Shown in pieces: positions 1-9,961 of a stretch of DNA of 64,000 bases. The notes below the pieces were generated by a model that was not told the DNA's origin, did not search any database, and worked only from the letters and a program-made list of their open reading frames with translations. The position numbers and the translations under genes are program-made. Numbering within the stretch: the first letter of the stretch is position 1; each line of letters starts with the position of its first letter. The stretch covers positions 3,416,001 to 3,480,000 of the forward strand of contig NC_014041.1 in NCBI RefSeq assembly GCF_000023465.1. The letters run 5' to 3'. Origin of the DNA: Zunongwangia profunda SM-A87. Its GTDB lineage: Bacteria > Bacteroidota > Bacteroidia > Flavobacteriales > Flavobacteriaceae.

Positions 1-745
1 TATTATTTGTTGAGGCATAAATGATCTTACGGCTGCTATTCACTAAAAGTCCAACATTTTTGGTCATTCCGTATTTGCAAACGTCTTCTAAATTTCCTCC
101 CTGGGCTCCAACTCCGGGAACCAGTAGAAAACTTTCGGGTACAATTTTACGAACCTCGGCGATATATTCTGCTTTAGTAGCACCAACCACATACATCAGA
201 TTTTCTGAATTCTCCCATGTTTTGGAAGTTTCCAGTACTCTTTTATAAATTTCGGTTTCATCAGATTTTAAAGTCTGAAAATCAAAGGCTCCTTCGTTAG
301 AGGTTAGTGCAAGTAAAATAGTATGCTTGTTTTCAAACTCTAAAAATGGTTCAACCGAATCTTTTCCCATATAAGGAGCTACGGTAACCGAATCGAATCC
401 CATATCCTTAAGAAAGGTCTTCGCATACATTTTTGAAGTATTCCCAATATCGCCACGCTTGGCATCGGCAATGGTATAAATTTCAGGATAGTTATCGTGA
501 AGGTAATCGATGGTTTTTTGCAAAGCCTGCCAGCCTTTTAGACCGCAAGCCTCATAAAAAGCAGTATTAGGCTTATAGGCCACGCAAAACTGATGCGTGG
601 CATCTATAATGGCTTTATTGAAACTAAATATGGGGTCCTCTTCAGAAAGCAGGTAAGTTGGAATTTTTTTAAGGTCTACATCTAGCCCTATACATAAAAA
701 AGATTGCTTTGTTTTAATCTGCTCTACTAATTCCTGCGTGGTCAT
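1..745 (-). CDS. pyrF: Orotidine 5'-phosphate decarboxylase, 3' end beyond window
   Basis: Decarboxylates OMP to UMP, the last step of de novo pyrimidine synthesis, in the cytosol. The reading frame starts at an ATG at 743-745 ([10 protein letters not shown]) and runs off the left edge, so about 248 codons are visible and the C-terminus is missing. The type-2 OMP decarboxylase signature [10 protein letters not shown] is at residues 94-103, with the catalytic Lys/Asp, and GLDVD near residue 20 is the usual N-terminal strand. It lies 35 bases downstream of prfA on the same strand, so the two are probably co-transcribed; a small palindrome (761-775) sits in the gap. Family assignment is firm; only the missing end is unknown. 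Confidence 0.95.
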   Translation of the reverse strand, partial: MTTQELVEQIKTKQSFLCIGLDVDLKKIPTYLLSEEDPIFSFNKAIIDATHQFCVAYKPNTAFYEACGLKGWQALQKTIDYLHDNYPEIYTIADAKRGDIGNTSKMYAKTFLKDMGFDSVTVAPYMGKDSVEPFLEFENKHTILLALTSNEGAFDFQTLKSDETEIYKRVLETSKTWENSENLMYVVGATKAEYIAEVRKIVPESFLLVPGVGAQGGNLEDVCKYGMTKNVGLLVNSSRKIIYASTNN

Positions 746-780
746 ATTTAGGTTTTAAATGGCATTTAAAATGCCTGATA

Positions 781-1857
781 TTAAAATATATCTGAATTCT
801 CTTTAAGCTTCTCCGTATTTTCTACCAATCGAAGCTCATCAATAATTTTTTGAATATCTCCATTTACGATATTGGATAGATCGTAAAGTGTAAGATTAAT
901 TCTATGATCGGTTACACGTCCTTGTGGATAGTTGTAAGTTCTAATTTTGGCACTACGATCACCGCTTGAAACCATTGAGTTTCGTTTTGCAGCATCAGCT
1001 TCCATTTTTTTGGCCAACTCTATCTCGTATAAACGGGAACGCAATACTCTAAATGCTTTTTCCCGGTTTTTATGTTGCGATTTTTGATCCTGACACTGGG
1101 CTACCAAACCTGTTGGCTCGTGTGTTAAACGTACAGCTGAATAGGTGGTATTTACCGATTGCCCTCCAGGACCCGATGAACAGAAATAATCGATACGAAC
1201 ATCTTTAGGATCGATCTCCACATCAAATTCTTCTGCTTCCGGCAATACCATCACGGTAGCCGCTGAGGTATGCACACGCCCCTGAGTTTCGGTTTGCGGC
1301 ACACGTTGTACACGGTGAACACCAGCTTCAAATTTCATAGTCCCATAAACGTCTTCTCCAGAAACTTCAAAAATCATCTCCTTAAATCCGCCGCTGGTCC
1401 CTTCACTAAAATCTACGATATTATGACTCCAACCTTTACTTTCCACGTATTTGGTATACATTCTGTAAAGATCACCCGCAAAAATACTTGCTTCATCCCC
1501 GCCGGTACCGGCACGAATTTCCATCACTACGTTTTTGGCATCTTCAGGATCTTTAGGAACCAACATCATCCGTATCTTTTCTTCAAGCGCTGGCAACTCT
1601 TGTTTCGCTTCTTCCTGCTGGAGTTTAGCCATTTCTGTCATTTCAGGATCGCTCCCGTCTGAAATTATCTCTTCAGCTTCTTTAAGATTATCGGTAAGTT
1701 CAATATATCTTTCACGCTCGTTCATAAGCGCTCTAAGATCCTTGTATTCTTTATTAAGTTCAACATAACGTTTCTGATCGGCAATAATATCCGGCTGGAT
1801 AATAAGATCATTCACTTCATCAAAACGTTGTTTAACAATATTCAGCTTCTCTAACAT
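781..1857 (-). CDS. prfA: Peptide chain release factor 1
   Basis: Recognises UAA and UAG stop codons in the ribosomal A site and triggers peptide release. The 358 residues match the usual length of RF1. The GGQ hydrolysis motif is at residues 231-233 ([10 protein letters not shown]), and the PxT stop-codon-reading tripeptide is PQT at 187-189, which marks RF1 rather than RF2 (SPF). The N-terminal third is the helical domain recognised by RF methyltransferase and guanine exchange partners. It precedes pyrF with a 35-base gap. No programmed frameshift is present, as expected for RF1. Confidence 0.97.
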   Translation of the reverse strand: MLEKLNIVKQRFDEVNDLIIQPDIIADQKRYVELNKEYKDLRALMNERERYIELTDNLKEAEEIISDGSDPEMTEMAKLQQEEAKQELPALEEKIRMMLVPKDPEDAKNVVMEIRAGTGGDEASIFAGDLYRMYTKYVESKGWSHNIVDFSEGTSGGFKEMIFEVSGEDVYGTMKFEAGVHRVQRVPQTETQGRVHTSAATVMVLPEAEEFDVEIDPKDVRIDYFCSSGPGGQSVNTTYSAVRLTHEPTGLVAQCQDQKSQHKNREKAFRVLRSRLYEIELAKKMEADAAKRNSMVSSGDRSAKIRTYNYPQGRVTDHRINLTLYDLSNIVNGDIQKIIDELRLVENTEKLKENSDIF

Positions 1858-2015
1858 ACAATTCTTAAGAATTTAGATCACAAATTTACAATAATTTGAC
1901 TGAATTTTTATCTTCTCTAAACTTTACCTGTTCGTTTTCTTTATTTTGATGATATTCATAATAAATTAAACTTTTTAACGCTTTCGTTTTAAAGCATCAA
2001 TCACAATTTTATTAT

Positions 2016-2303
2016 ATGCCCAATAGTTTTATCGTATTTACACAATTTTATCGTAAATTTTTAATTGCATCCCTTTTAATCAATTTTCTACTATTATCCC
2101 TTGGAAGTCCACTTTTCGTAATTGTGCTCGATAAACTCTTCATTGCCCTTATTATCTATCTTTTATATCGGTTCACCTCATTAAAAAACGAGCTGGTGTT
2201 TTTTTATAATCTCGGTTTTAGCCGTTTGCAGCTTTTTAGCTTAGCCATCTTAGCTGATATTTTTTTGCTTATTCTTTGCTCCTCCATAAACTATTTAATA
2301 TGA
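2016..2303 (+). CDS. Small membrane protein coupled to an ABC ATPase
   Basis: A 95-residue protein made almost entirely of hydrophobic stretches: about three membrane segments at residues 10-30, 33-52 and 70-92. I recognise no family. Its TGA stop (2301-2303) overlaps the ATG of the ATPase that follows (2300-2302) in an ATGA arrangement, the classic sign of translational coupling, which suggests it is the membrane partner of that ATPase. At this size it would be a very small permease and would have to oligomerise, or act as an anchor. Existence as a gene is likely from the coupling; function is inference. Confidence 0.65.
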   Translation: MPNSFIVFTQFYRKFLIASLLINFLLLSLGSPLFVIVLDKLFIALIIYLLYRFTSLKNELVFFYNLGFSRLQLFSLAILADIFLLILCSSINYLI

Positions 2304-2950
2304 TTTTTGAAATTGATAATGTCGAACTAAATTTTGATAATAAACCAATTCTAAAAGCAGCTTATATAAAAGCAGAAACAGGAAAAGTTACTGGATTGTT
2401 AGGTAGAAATGGAAGTGGAAAAAGTAGTATTTTAAAAATTTTATTCGGAACCTTAAAACCAAAACATAAACTATTTAGAGTAGATAACAAACCGGTACTA
2501 AAAGCCTTTTACAAAACAGGAAAGATTACTATGTTACCTCAGTTTCCTTTGCTTCCGCCTGGGATTACGACTAAAAAAGCTTTCTACATGTATAAAGTCG
2601 ATTTTGGAGAATTTTGTGATGTATTTTCAGAAATGTATGCTACAAAAAATCAAAAAACAAAGGAACTTTCTGGCGGGGAACAGCGGATTATAGAAACCTA
2701 TCTGGTCTTAAAAAGAAATGTAGATATTGTACTATTAGACGAGCCTTTTGCCCAGCTTTCTCCCTTAATGATCGATAAATTTACTGCGGTTATTCAGCAA
2801 GAAAAAAAAGATAAAGCGATTATCATTACAGACCATCGTTATGAGGCAATACTAAAAGTTTCAGATCTGTTTTTTTTATTTCAGAACAAGCAAACTAAAA
2901 TTGTGAAATCTAAAAATGAATTGATAAAATCGGGATATTTACCTCATTAA
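2300..2950 (+). CDS. ABC transporter-type ATP-binding protein
   Basis: A 216-residue nucleotide-binding subunit. Visible motifs: Walker A GRNGSGKS (35-42), Q-loop glutamine near 81, signature LSGGEQR (123-129), Walker B DIVLLDEPF (142-150) and the H-loop in IITDHR. I start it at ATG 2300; a longer TTG start at 2276 would only read into the upstream gene. The stop overlaps that of the next gene on the other strand by four bases, so the two converge tightly. The substrate cannot be told; the only candidate membrane partner is the 95-residue protein directly upstream, which is unusually small. It might also be a non-transport ABC ATPase. Confidence 0.85.
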   Translation: MIFEIDNVELNFDNKPILKAAYIKAETGKVTGLLGRNGSGKSSILKILFGTLKPKHKLFRVDNKPVLKAFYKTGKITMLPQFPLLPPGITTKKAFYMYKVDFGEFCDVFSEMYATKNQKTKELSGGEQRIIETYLVLKRNVDIVLLDEPFAQLSPLMIDKFTAVIQQEKKDKAIIITDHRYEAILKVSDLFFLFQNKQTKIVKSKNELIKSGYLPH

Positions 2951-3651
2951 ATTTTAATATCTACATCGATAAATTCTTCTTTTTTACCGAAACTTGTAGC
3001 AAAAAGCATCAAAAAGCCCGAGCCAAGTACATTAAAAAAACGATCTGCATAATAAAATTCCGGAAAATCCAGATAATAGGCTATAAAATAAGTAAGATCT
3101 GAAAATATCATCCAAAGTACGCCACATAAATAGAATACACTTTTTTGATTACTATAGCGATTACTATAGGATACAGCGATGATCGTTGTGAGTATAGTGA
3201 TGATAGCAAAACCATAAAAAACCGGATTATAAATTTCTGTAGTATGCGTGAAAGTAATCATACTTTCCAGTTCAACCAGTAAGGCTAGATTAATCGCTAC
3301 CAGTATTAAACCTATAAAAAGTTCTAATGCCGTTATTTTAAACCGTTTTAATTTCACGAGTCCAATGCTTCCCACCACAATAAATGCAGCTCCTCTGCTT
3401 ATAAAAGTTATTGCATTAAAAACAGGATCTTCAAAATAAATCAGTGAAAAGTCACAAATAGAAAATAATAAAAAAGTAAGAAATAATTTCCAGGAAAAAG
3501 GTTTGTGTAATGCAGCAATGATCATAAAGAAGGCGCTACAAATAAAACGAACCCATCGACTTACTTCTTCATTAAACATCGATAGACTTGCTAAATTTAC
3601 AGCAACCCAAAATACAATGGAAAAAGCAATTAATTTTCGACGTTCACTCAT
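2947..3651 (-). CDS. Multi-pass membrane protein, possibly YhhN/TMEM86-like
   Basis: 234 residues with about eight hydrophobic segments and no signal-peptide cleavage motif, so an inner-membrane protein. The spacing of the helices and two helix-embedded acidic motifs, ICDFSLIY (about 85-92) and FSDLTYFIAYY (about 183-193), resemble the YhhN/TMEM86 (lysoplasmalogenase) family, in which paired aspartates in helices are conserved. The resemblance is from memory of the family pattern and is not decisive. It overlaps the ABC ATPase end to end by four bases and is otherwise isolated. Confidence 0.55.
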   Translation of the reverse strand: MSERRKLIAFSIVFWVAVNLASLSMFNEEVSRWVRFICSAFFMIIAALHKPFSWKLFLTFLLFSICDFSLIYFEDPVFNAITFISRGAAFIVVGSIGLVKLKRFKITALELFIGLILVAINLALLVELESMITFTHTTEIYNPVFYGFAIITILTTIIAVSYSNRYSNQKSVFYLCGVLWMIFSDLTYFIAYYLDFPEFYYADRFFNVLGSGFLMLFATSFGKKEEFIDVDIKI

Positions 3652-3771
3652 CTAGCATAAAATCAGACATCCACAAATATAATGAGATATTCCAATAAAA
3701 AAAGCTATAAAATTAACACTAAACCAATTTATTTTAATTTTCTCACCATATTTTTAGAATAAACGTAAAAA

Positions 3772-4953
3772 TTACGAGTATTGATAATCCCCAAATTCAC
3801 TTTTTATACTCAAGGATTTTTTATCTGAAGCTTCTACTCTACCCACTACTTTAGCATCGATATTAAACGACTTGGAGATTTGGATAATTTCATCTGCAAG
3901 TGCTGGTTTTACGTAGATCTCCATACGATGTCCCATATTAAACACCTGGTACATCTCTTTCCAATCGGTTTTACTTTCTTGCTGGATTAATTTAAACAGC
4001 GGCGGAACCTCGAAGAGATTGTCTTTTATAATATGTAGATTATTAATAAAATGAAGAATCTTGGTTTGGGCACCTCCACTGCAATGCACCATCCCGTGAA
4101 TTTCTTTATTACTGAATTTAGATAAGATTTTTTGAATGACCGGCGCATAAGTTCTTGTTGGCGACAGTACCAGTTTACCGGCATCAAGCGGAGAATCTTC
4201 AACCTCATCGGTTAATTTTTTCCCTCCAGAATAGACTAAATCGCTCGGAATTGAAGCATCAAAGCTTTCGGGGTATTTTTCAGCTAGAATCTTAGAAAAG
4301 ACATCATGGCGGGCAGAGGTCAAACCATTGCTTCCCATTCCTCCATTATATTCTTTTTCATAAGTAGCCTGTCCAAAAGAAGCTAAACCTACAATTACAT
4401 CTCCGGGCTCAATATTACTATTATCAATCACTTCGCTACGCTTCATTCTGGCGGTTACCGTAGAATCAACGATAATAGTTCTTACCAGATCCCCTACATC
4501 TGCGGTTTCACCACCGGTAGAATGAATTTCTACGCCAAATTCCTTAAGATCCGCAATAAGTTCTTCTGTTCCGTTTATAATTGCTGAAATTACTTCTCCC
4601 GGCACCAAACTTTTATTACGACCAATGGTTGAAGACAATAAGATTTTACTGGTTGCGCCAACACAAAGTAAATCATCTATATTCATAATTAAGGCGTCCT
4701 GAGCAATCCCTTTCCAAACGGAAAGATCGCCGGTTTCTTTCCAGTACATATAGGCTAACGAAGACTTTGTTCCTGCCCCATCGGCATGCATAATCACACA
4801 ATAATCATCATCCCCGGTTAAATAATCCGGAATAATTTTACAAAATGCTTTAGGAAAAAGTCCTTTATCTACATTTTTAATGGCGTTATGCACATCTTCC
4901 TTTCCAGCTGAAACACCACGCTGACTATACCTTTTACTTACGTCCTGACTCAT
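3772..4953 (-). CDS. purM: Phosphoribosylformylglycinamidine cyclo-ligase (AIR synthase)
   Basis: Makes aminoimidazole ribonucleotide from FGAM with ATP in purine synthesis. The 393-residue protein has the PurM landmarks: SAGKEDVHNAIKN near the N-terminus, the HADGAGTKSSLA loop (about 56-67), DALIMNIDDLLCVGA (about 89-103), and a C-terminal half with GLASFGQATYEKEYNGGMGSNG and MVHCSGGAQTK. It is somewhat longer than the roughly 345-residue proteobacterial enzyme, as is usual in Bacteroidota. It stands alone, followed by no obvious terminator hairpin. Confidence 0.93.
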   Translation of the reverse strand: MSQDVSKRYSQRGVSAGKEDVHNAIKNVDKGLFPKAFCKIIPDYLTGDDDYCVIMHADGAGTKSSLAYMYWKETGDLSVWKGIAQDALIMNIDDLLCVGATSKILLSSTIGRNKSLVPGEVISAIINGTEELIADLKEFGVEIHSTGGETADVGDLVRTIIVDSTVTARMKRSEVIDNSNIEPGDVIVGLASFGQATYEKEYNGGMGSNGLTSARHDVFSKILAEKYPESFDASIPSDLVYSGGKKLTDEVEDSPLDAGKLVLSPTRTYAPVIQKILSKFSNKEIHGMVHCSGGAQTKILHFINNLHIIKDNLFEVPPLFKLIQQESKTDWKEMYQVFNMGHRMEIYVKPALADEIIQISKSFNIDAKVVGRVEASDKKSLSIKSEFGDYQYS

Positions 4954-5012
4954 GAATTTGGTTTAGGCTCCAAAGATAAACAGTTTTAAATTCTTTAAGA
5001 AGTTTTAAAACG

Positions 5013-5040
5013 AAAAAGCCCCGCAAGTATGCGAGGCTTT
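5013..5040 (-). terminator. Rho-independent terminator of the GSIII gene
   Basis: An 8-bp stem (5018-5025 with 5030-5037, one G-U pair on the minus-strand RNA) with a four-base loop, followed on the minus strand by a T run (complement of 5012-5017). It begins 18 bases past the glnN stop, so it ends that transcript. Confidence 0.8.
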
Positions 5041-5057
5041 AAAGAACTTAGATAATA

Positions 5058-7244
5058 TTATCTGGTATAAAGTAACTCACGATATTTGGTTAGTGGCCAA
5101 AGCTCGTTGTCTACTAATAATTCTAATTTATCGCAATGATACCTGATCTCATCAAAGTGAGGTTTTACCTCGTTACAATAAGATTCGGCTTTCTTCTGGA
5201 TATCCTCAATTTTGTTTGCTACTTTTCTGGCTTCGATCATAGCATTTACTTTGCTGTTAATCACGGCAATATGAGTAGAAACACTTTCGATAAGCTCTAA
5301 TTGTTCTTTGGCGTGCTTTTCGTAATTGTCACCATAGATACTCTTTAAACCGGTAACATTCTTAATCAGGATATTTTGATAACGAATTGCGGTTGGAATA
5401 ACATGGTTTCTGGCGATATCTCCTAATACACGACCTTCAATCTGCACTCGCATGGTATACTCTTCAAGCTCGATTTCGTGACGGGCTTCGATCTCAATTT
5501 TATTCATCACGCCCAAATCTCCATAAAGCTTAATTGCTTTTTTGGATACCTGAACTTTAAGTGCCTCTGGAGTGGTTTTATTATTACTTAGGCCCCGCTT
5601 AGCTGCTTCTTTTTCCCAGGCTTCTCCATAACCGTCACCTTCAAACCTGATTTTTTTACTCTGTTTAATATACTCTCTAAGAACGTTGAAGATAGCATCA
5701 TCTTTCTTCATCTTTTTGTCCTTAATAAGCTTATCCACTTCAGCTTTAAATTCTTTTAACTGTTTGGCCATAATAGCATTAAGTACCGTCATTGGATTAG
5801 CACAGTTTGCAGTAGAACCTACTGCTCTAAACTCAAATTTATTCCCGGTAAATGCAAAAGGAGAAGTACGGTTACGATCTGTATTATCGAGTAAAATTTC
5901 AGGAATTTTCCCAACTACATTTAGTTTAAGATCTGTTTTTTCCTGCGGAGAAAGTTTACCTGATGTTACTTTTTCAAGCTCATCTAATACCGCGGTTAAC
6001 TGACTACCTATAAATACTGAAATGATCGCAGGCGGTGCTTCGTTAGCTCCTAAACGATGATCATTGGATGCGCTGGCAATAGATGCTCTTAATAACTCTT
6101 CGTTTTCATAAACCGCTTTAATCGTATTGATAAAGAACGTTAAGAATTGAAGGTTTTTCATTGGGGTTTTCCCAGGAGATAAAAGGTTTACGCCAGTATC
6201 TGTTCCTAAAGACCAGTTATTATGTTTACCACTACCGTTGATTCCGGCAAATGGCTTTTCGTGCATTAATACTACAAAATGATGACGCTCGGCAACCTTA
6301 TTCATCACATCCATAATTAAGGAGTTGTGATCTACCGCAAGGTTTGCTTCCTCAAAAATTGGCGCCAGTTCAAATTGATTTGGAGCAACTTCATTATGTC
6401 TTGTTTTTACGGGAATTCCCAGTCGCATACATTCGATTTCCAAATCTCTCATATAGGCTAAAACACGAGATGGGATTGATCCAAAATAGTGATCGTCTAA
6501 TTGTTGCCCTTTGGCGGGTGAATGTCCTAAAAGCGTACGCCCCGCCAACTGGATATCAGGACGAGTAGCAGCCAAAGCAGAATCGATTAAAAAATATTCC
6601 TGCTCCCAACCTAAAGTCGCATTTACTTTAGTCACATTCTTATCAAAATATTTAGCAACATCTGTCGCCGCCTGATCTACTGCCTGTAGAGCTCTAAGAA
6701 GCGGAGTCTTATAATCTAAGGCTTCGCCGGTATAAGAAACAAAAACGGTAGGAATACATAAAGTAGTACCCCAGATAAATGCGGGAGAAGTAGGATCCCA
6801 GGCAGTATACCCACGAGCTTCAAATGTATTTCTAATCCCTCCGTTAGGGAAACTTGATGCATCTGGTTCTTGCTGAACTAAAGAACCTCCGCCAAATTTT
6901 TCTATAGCAAGCCCTTCTCCAATAGTCTCAAAAAAGGCATCATGCTTCTCGGCTGTAGCCCCGGTTAATGGCTGAAACCAATGTGTGTAATGCGTTACTC
7001 CTTTATTGATCGCCCATTCTTTCATTCCCGCCGAAATATGATCGGCTACGGTACGATTAATTTTTGCGCCGGTTTTTACCGCATCCATCACATTATTATA
7101 TGCTTCTTTGGTGAGGTATTGCTTCATTACCGACTCGTTAAAGACATTACTTCCAAAAATCGAGGAGCGTCTTCCGGGCTCTTCTATATTTAAAGATTTT
7201 CGGTTAAAGGTTTCTTCTATTGCCTTAAATCTAAGTGTTGACAT
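5058..7244 (-). CDS. glnN: Type III glutamine synthetase
   Basis: ATP-dependent ligation of ammonia to glutamate. The 728-residue length is diagnostic for GSIII, which is much longer than GSI (~470) or GSII (~340). Recognisable blocks are the N-terminal GSIII segment with FGSNVFNESVMKQYL, the active-site strand LGWEQEYFLID (about 215-225), the RHNEVAPNQFELAPIFEEAN block (about 285-304), GSGKHNNWSLGTD and the NRTSPFAFTGNKFEFRAVGS block. It is divergent from a type II enzyme at 7470, with 225 bases between them. A good minus-strand -7 box lies at 7278-7285. The role split between the two enzymes cannot be read from sequence. Confidence 0.95.
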   Translation of the reverse strand: MSTLRFKAIEETFNRKSLNIEEPGRRSSIFGSNVFNESVMKQYLTKEAYNNVMDAVKTGAKINRTVADHISAGMKEWAINKGVTHYTHWFQPLTGATAEKHDAFFETIGEGLAIEKFGGGSLVQQEPDASSFPNGGIRNTFEARGYTAWDPTSPAFIWGTTLCIPTVFVSYTGEALDYKTPLLRALQAVDQAATDVAKYFDKNVTKVNATLGWEQEYFLIDSALAATRPDIQLAGRTLLGHSPAKGQQLDDHYFGSIPSRVLAYMRDLEIECMRLGIPVKTRHNEVAPNQFELAPIFEEANLAVDHNSLIMDVMNKVAERHHFVVLMHEKPFAGINGSGKHNNWSLGTDTGVNLLSPGKTPMKNLQFLTFFINTIKAVYENEELLRASIASASNDHRLGANEAPPAIISVFIGSQLTAVLDELEKVTSGKLSPQEKTDLKLNVVGKIPEILLDNTDRNRTSPFAFTGNKFEFRAVGSTANCANPMTVLNAIMAKQLKEFKAEVDKLIKDKKMKKDDAIFNVLREYIKQSKKIRFEGDGYGEAWEKEAAKRGLSNNKTTPEALKVQVSKKAIKLYGDLGVMNKIEIEARHEIELEEYTMRVQIEGRVLGDIARNHVIPTAIRYQNILIKNVTGLKSIYGDNYEKHAKEQLELIESVSTHIAVINSKVNAMIEARKVANKIEDIQKKAESYCNEVKPHFDEIRYHCDKLELLVDNELWPLTKYRELLYTR

Positions 7245-7277
7245 GTTAAGCTGTTATGATTAATAAAATTTTGTTAC

Positions 7278-7285
7278 CAAATTTA
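7278..7285 (-). promoter_or_regulatory. Candidate -7 element for glnN
   Basis: Reads TAAATTTG on the minus strand, a full match to the Bacteroidota TAnnTTTG element, 33 bases before the glnN ATG. No TTG is found at the usual distance upstream, which would fit a promoter that needs an activator. Confidence 0.5.
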
Positions 7286-7391
7286 AATATTTCTCATTAG
7301 AAGACCTTAAAAAACATAAAATAATCTACACCCCCTAATTTTTAAGGGTTATTTTTCATAAATTAAAAATTCTTACCAAATCACCCCTTAA

Positions 7392-7408
7392 AATACATAC
7401 AATGTATT
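7392..7408. promoter_or_regulatory. Dyad in front of the GSII promoter
   Basis: AATACAT-ACA-ATGTATT is a perfect 7-bp inverted repeat with a three-base spacer. It sits 11-27 bases upstream of the -7 box at 7419, that is, over the place where the -33 box should be. It is therefore well placed for a regulator of glutamine synthetase expression. Confidence 0.45.
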
Positions 7409-7418
7409 CAAAATATTA

Positions 7419-7426
7419 TATTTTTG
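7419..7426 (+). promoter_or_regulatory. Candidate -7 element for the GSII gene
   Basis: TATTTTTG matches TAnnTTTG exactly and gives a leader of about 40 bases. There is no TTG at the -33 position. Confidence 0.5.
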
Positions 7427-7469
7427 TTAACGTTAGACGTTCAATTTTTTATAAAAACCGAATTAGATT

Positions 7470-8480
7470 ATGAGCAAATCAAAACTGGAGTATATCTGGC
7501 TTGATGGTAGCAAGCCGACTCAGAAGTTACGTGGTAAAACAAAAATAGTTACCGATTTTTCCGGAAAACTTGAGGACTGTGAAGTATGGTCTTTTGATGG
7601 ATCTTCCACAGGTCAAGCTGAAGGAAATTCTTCTGACTGCCTACTAAAGCCAGTATTTATTTGTCCAGATCCACAACGTAAGAATGGTTACCTTGTAATG
7701 TGCGAGGTACTTAATGCCGATAGCACTCCACACGAAACTAATGGTAGAGCTACTATAGACGATGAGGATGATGATTTCTGGTTTGGATTTGAGCAAGAAT
7801 ACTTCCTAATCGATAATGAAACAGGTAAACCACTAGGATTCCCAGCTAACGGATATCCTAGACCGCAAGGACCATACTACTGTTCTGTTGGAGCAAGCAA
7901 TGCTTACGGTAGAGCTATCGTAGAAGAGCATTTAGATGCTTGTCTTGAAGCTGGATTAAACGTAGAAGGTATTAACGGTGAGGTTGCTGCAGGACAATGG
8001 GAATATCAAATTTTCGCAAAAGGTGCTGCTGCTGCTGGTGACGAAATTTGGGTTGCTAGATATTTACTGGAAAGAATTGGGGAACAGTATGGTGTATCTG
8101 TAGATTTACATCCAAAACCTCTTGGAGAATTAGATTGGAATGGTAGTGGTATGCATGCCAATTTCTCTAATTCTACTTTAAGAAATGCAGGAAATCGTGA
8201 AACTTACGAACAAATATGTGAAGCTTTTCGCCCAGTAGTAAAAGAACATATTGATGTTTATGGAGCAGATAACCATATGCGATTAACCGGAAAACATGAA
8301 ACAGCTTCTATCCACGACTTTAGCTATGGAATTTCAGACCGTGGCGCTTCAATCCGTATTCCAATCGCAACTGTAGAGCGCGGATGGAAAGGATGGTTAG
8401 AAGACAGAAGACCAGCTTCTAATGGTGATCCTTACAAAATTGCAAGCCGAATTATAAAAACGGTTAAAAAAGCAGAATAA
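7470..8480 (+). CDS. glnA: Type II (eukaryotic-type) glutamine synthetase
   Basis: 336 residues, the size of GSII, which is best known from eukaryotes and some bacteria. The beta-grasp domain opens with LEYIWLDG; the catalytic domain carries WSFDGSSTGQAEG (about 41-53), the WFGFEQEYFLID block (about 93-104), EGINGEVAAGQWEYQ (about 161-175), HANFSNSTLR, and GISDRGASIRIP near residue 283. It is followed 32 bases later by a strong terminator, so it is monocistronic. It is divergent from the GSIII gene. Both enzymes look intact, giving the cell two structurally unrelated oligomer types for the same reaction. Confidence 0.95.
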   Translation: MSKSKLEYIWLDGSKPTQKLRGKTKIVTDFSGKLEDCEVWSFDGSSTGQAEGNSSDCLLKPVFICPDPQRKNGYLVMCEVLNADSTPHETNGRATIDDEDDDFWFGFEQEYFLIDNETGKPLGFPANGYPRPQGPYYCSVGASNAYGRAIVEEHLDACLEAGLNVEGINGEVAAGQWEYQIFAKGAAAAGDEIWVARYLLERIGEQYGVSVDLHPKPLGELDWNGSGMHANFSNSTLRNAGNRETYEQICEAFRPVVKEHIDVYGADNHMRLTGKHETASIHDFSYGISDRGASIRIPIATVERGWKGWLEDRRPASNGDPYKIASRIIKTVKKAE

Positions 8481-8512
8481 GCTTTAGGCTAGATTATAAT
8501 TAATCTTAGATT

Positions 8513-8541
8513 AGGCGTTCCTTTTAGGAAACGCCTTTTTT
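8513..8541 (+). terminator. Terminator of the GSII gene
   Basis: The stem AGGCGTT/AACGCCT is extended by CC/GG across a one-base bulge, with a T-rich tail (TTTTTTAT) on the plus strand. Confidence 0.85.
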
Positions 8542-9846
<1,305 letters not shown>

Positions 9847-9915
9847 TTCAGCATTTTTATGCGAATATAACTTAATCTTTAGAGCTATTCTATTTCGTAG
9901 AATATAGATTTAAAA

Positions 9916-9929
9916 ACTATATAAGTAGT
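9916..9929. promoter_or_regulatory. Candidate BlaI-type operator, copy 1
   Basis: ACTA-N6-TAGT dyad, 34 bases upstream (start to start) of a TATATTGC -7-like box at 9950 that is preceded by TTCGT. The same layout is repeated in front of the blaI-like gene (10965-10978), so both promoters probably answer to the same repressor. Confidence 0.6.
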
Positions 9930-9961
9930 TAAAAAACTAAATTATTCGTTATATTGCAAAC

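Noticed and set aside
2276..2299. Longer start (TTG 2276) for the ABC ATPase
   Set aside because: It would add residues read from inside the upstream gene; the ATG at 2300 overlaps the stop in the standard coupled manner.
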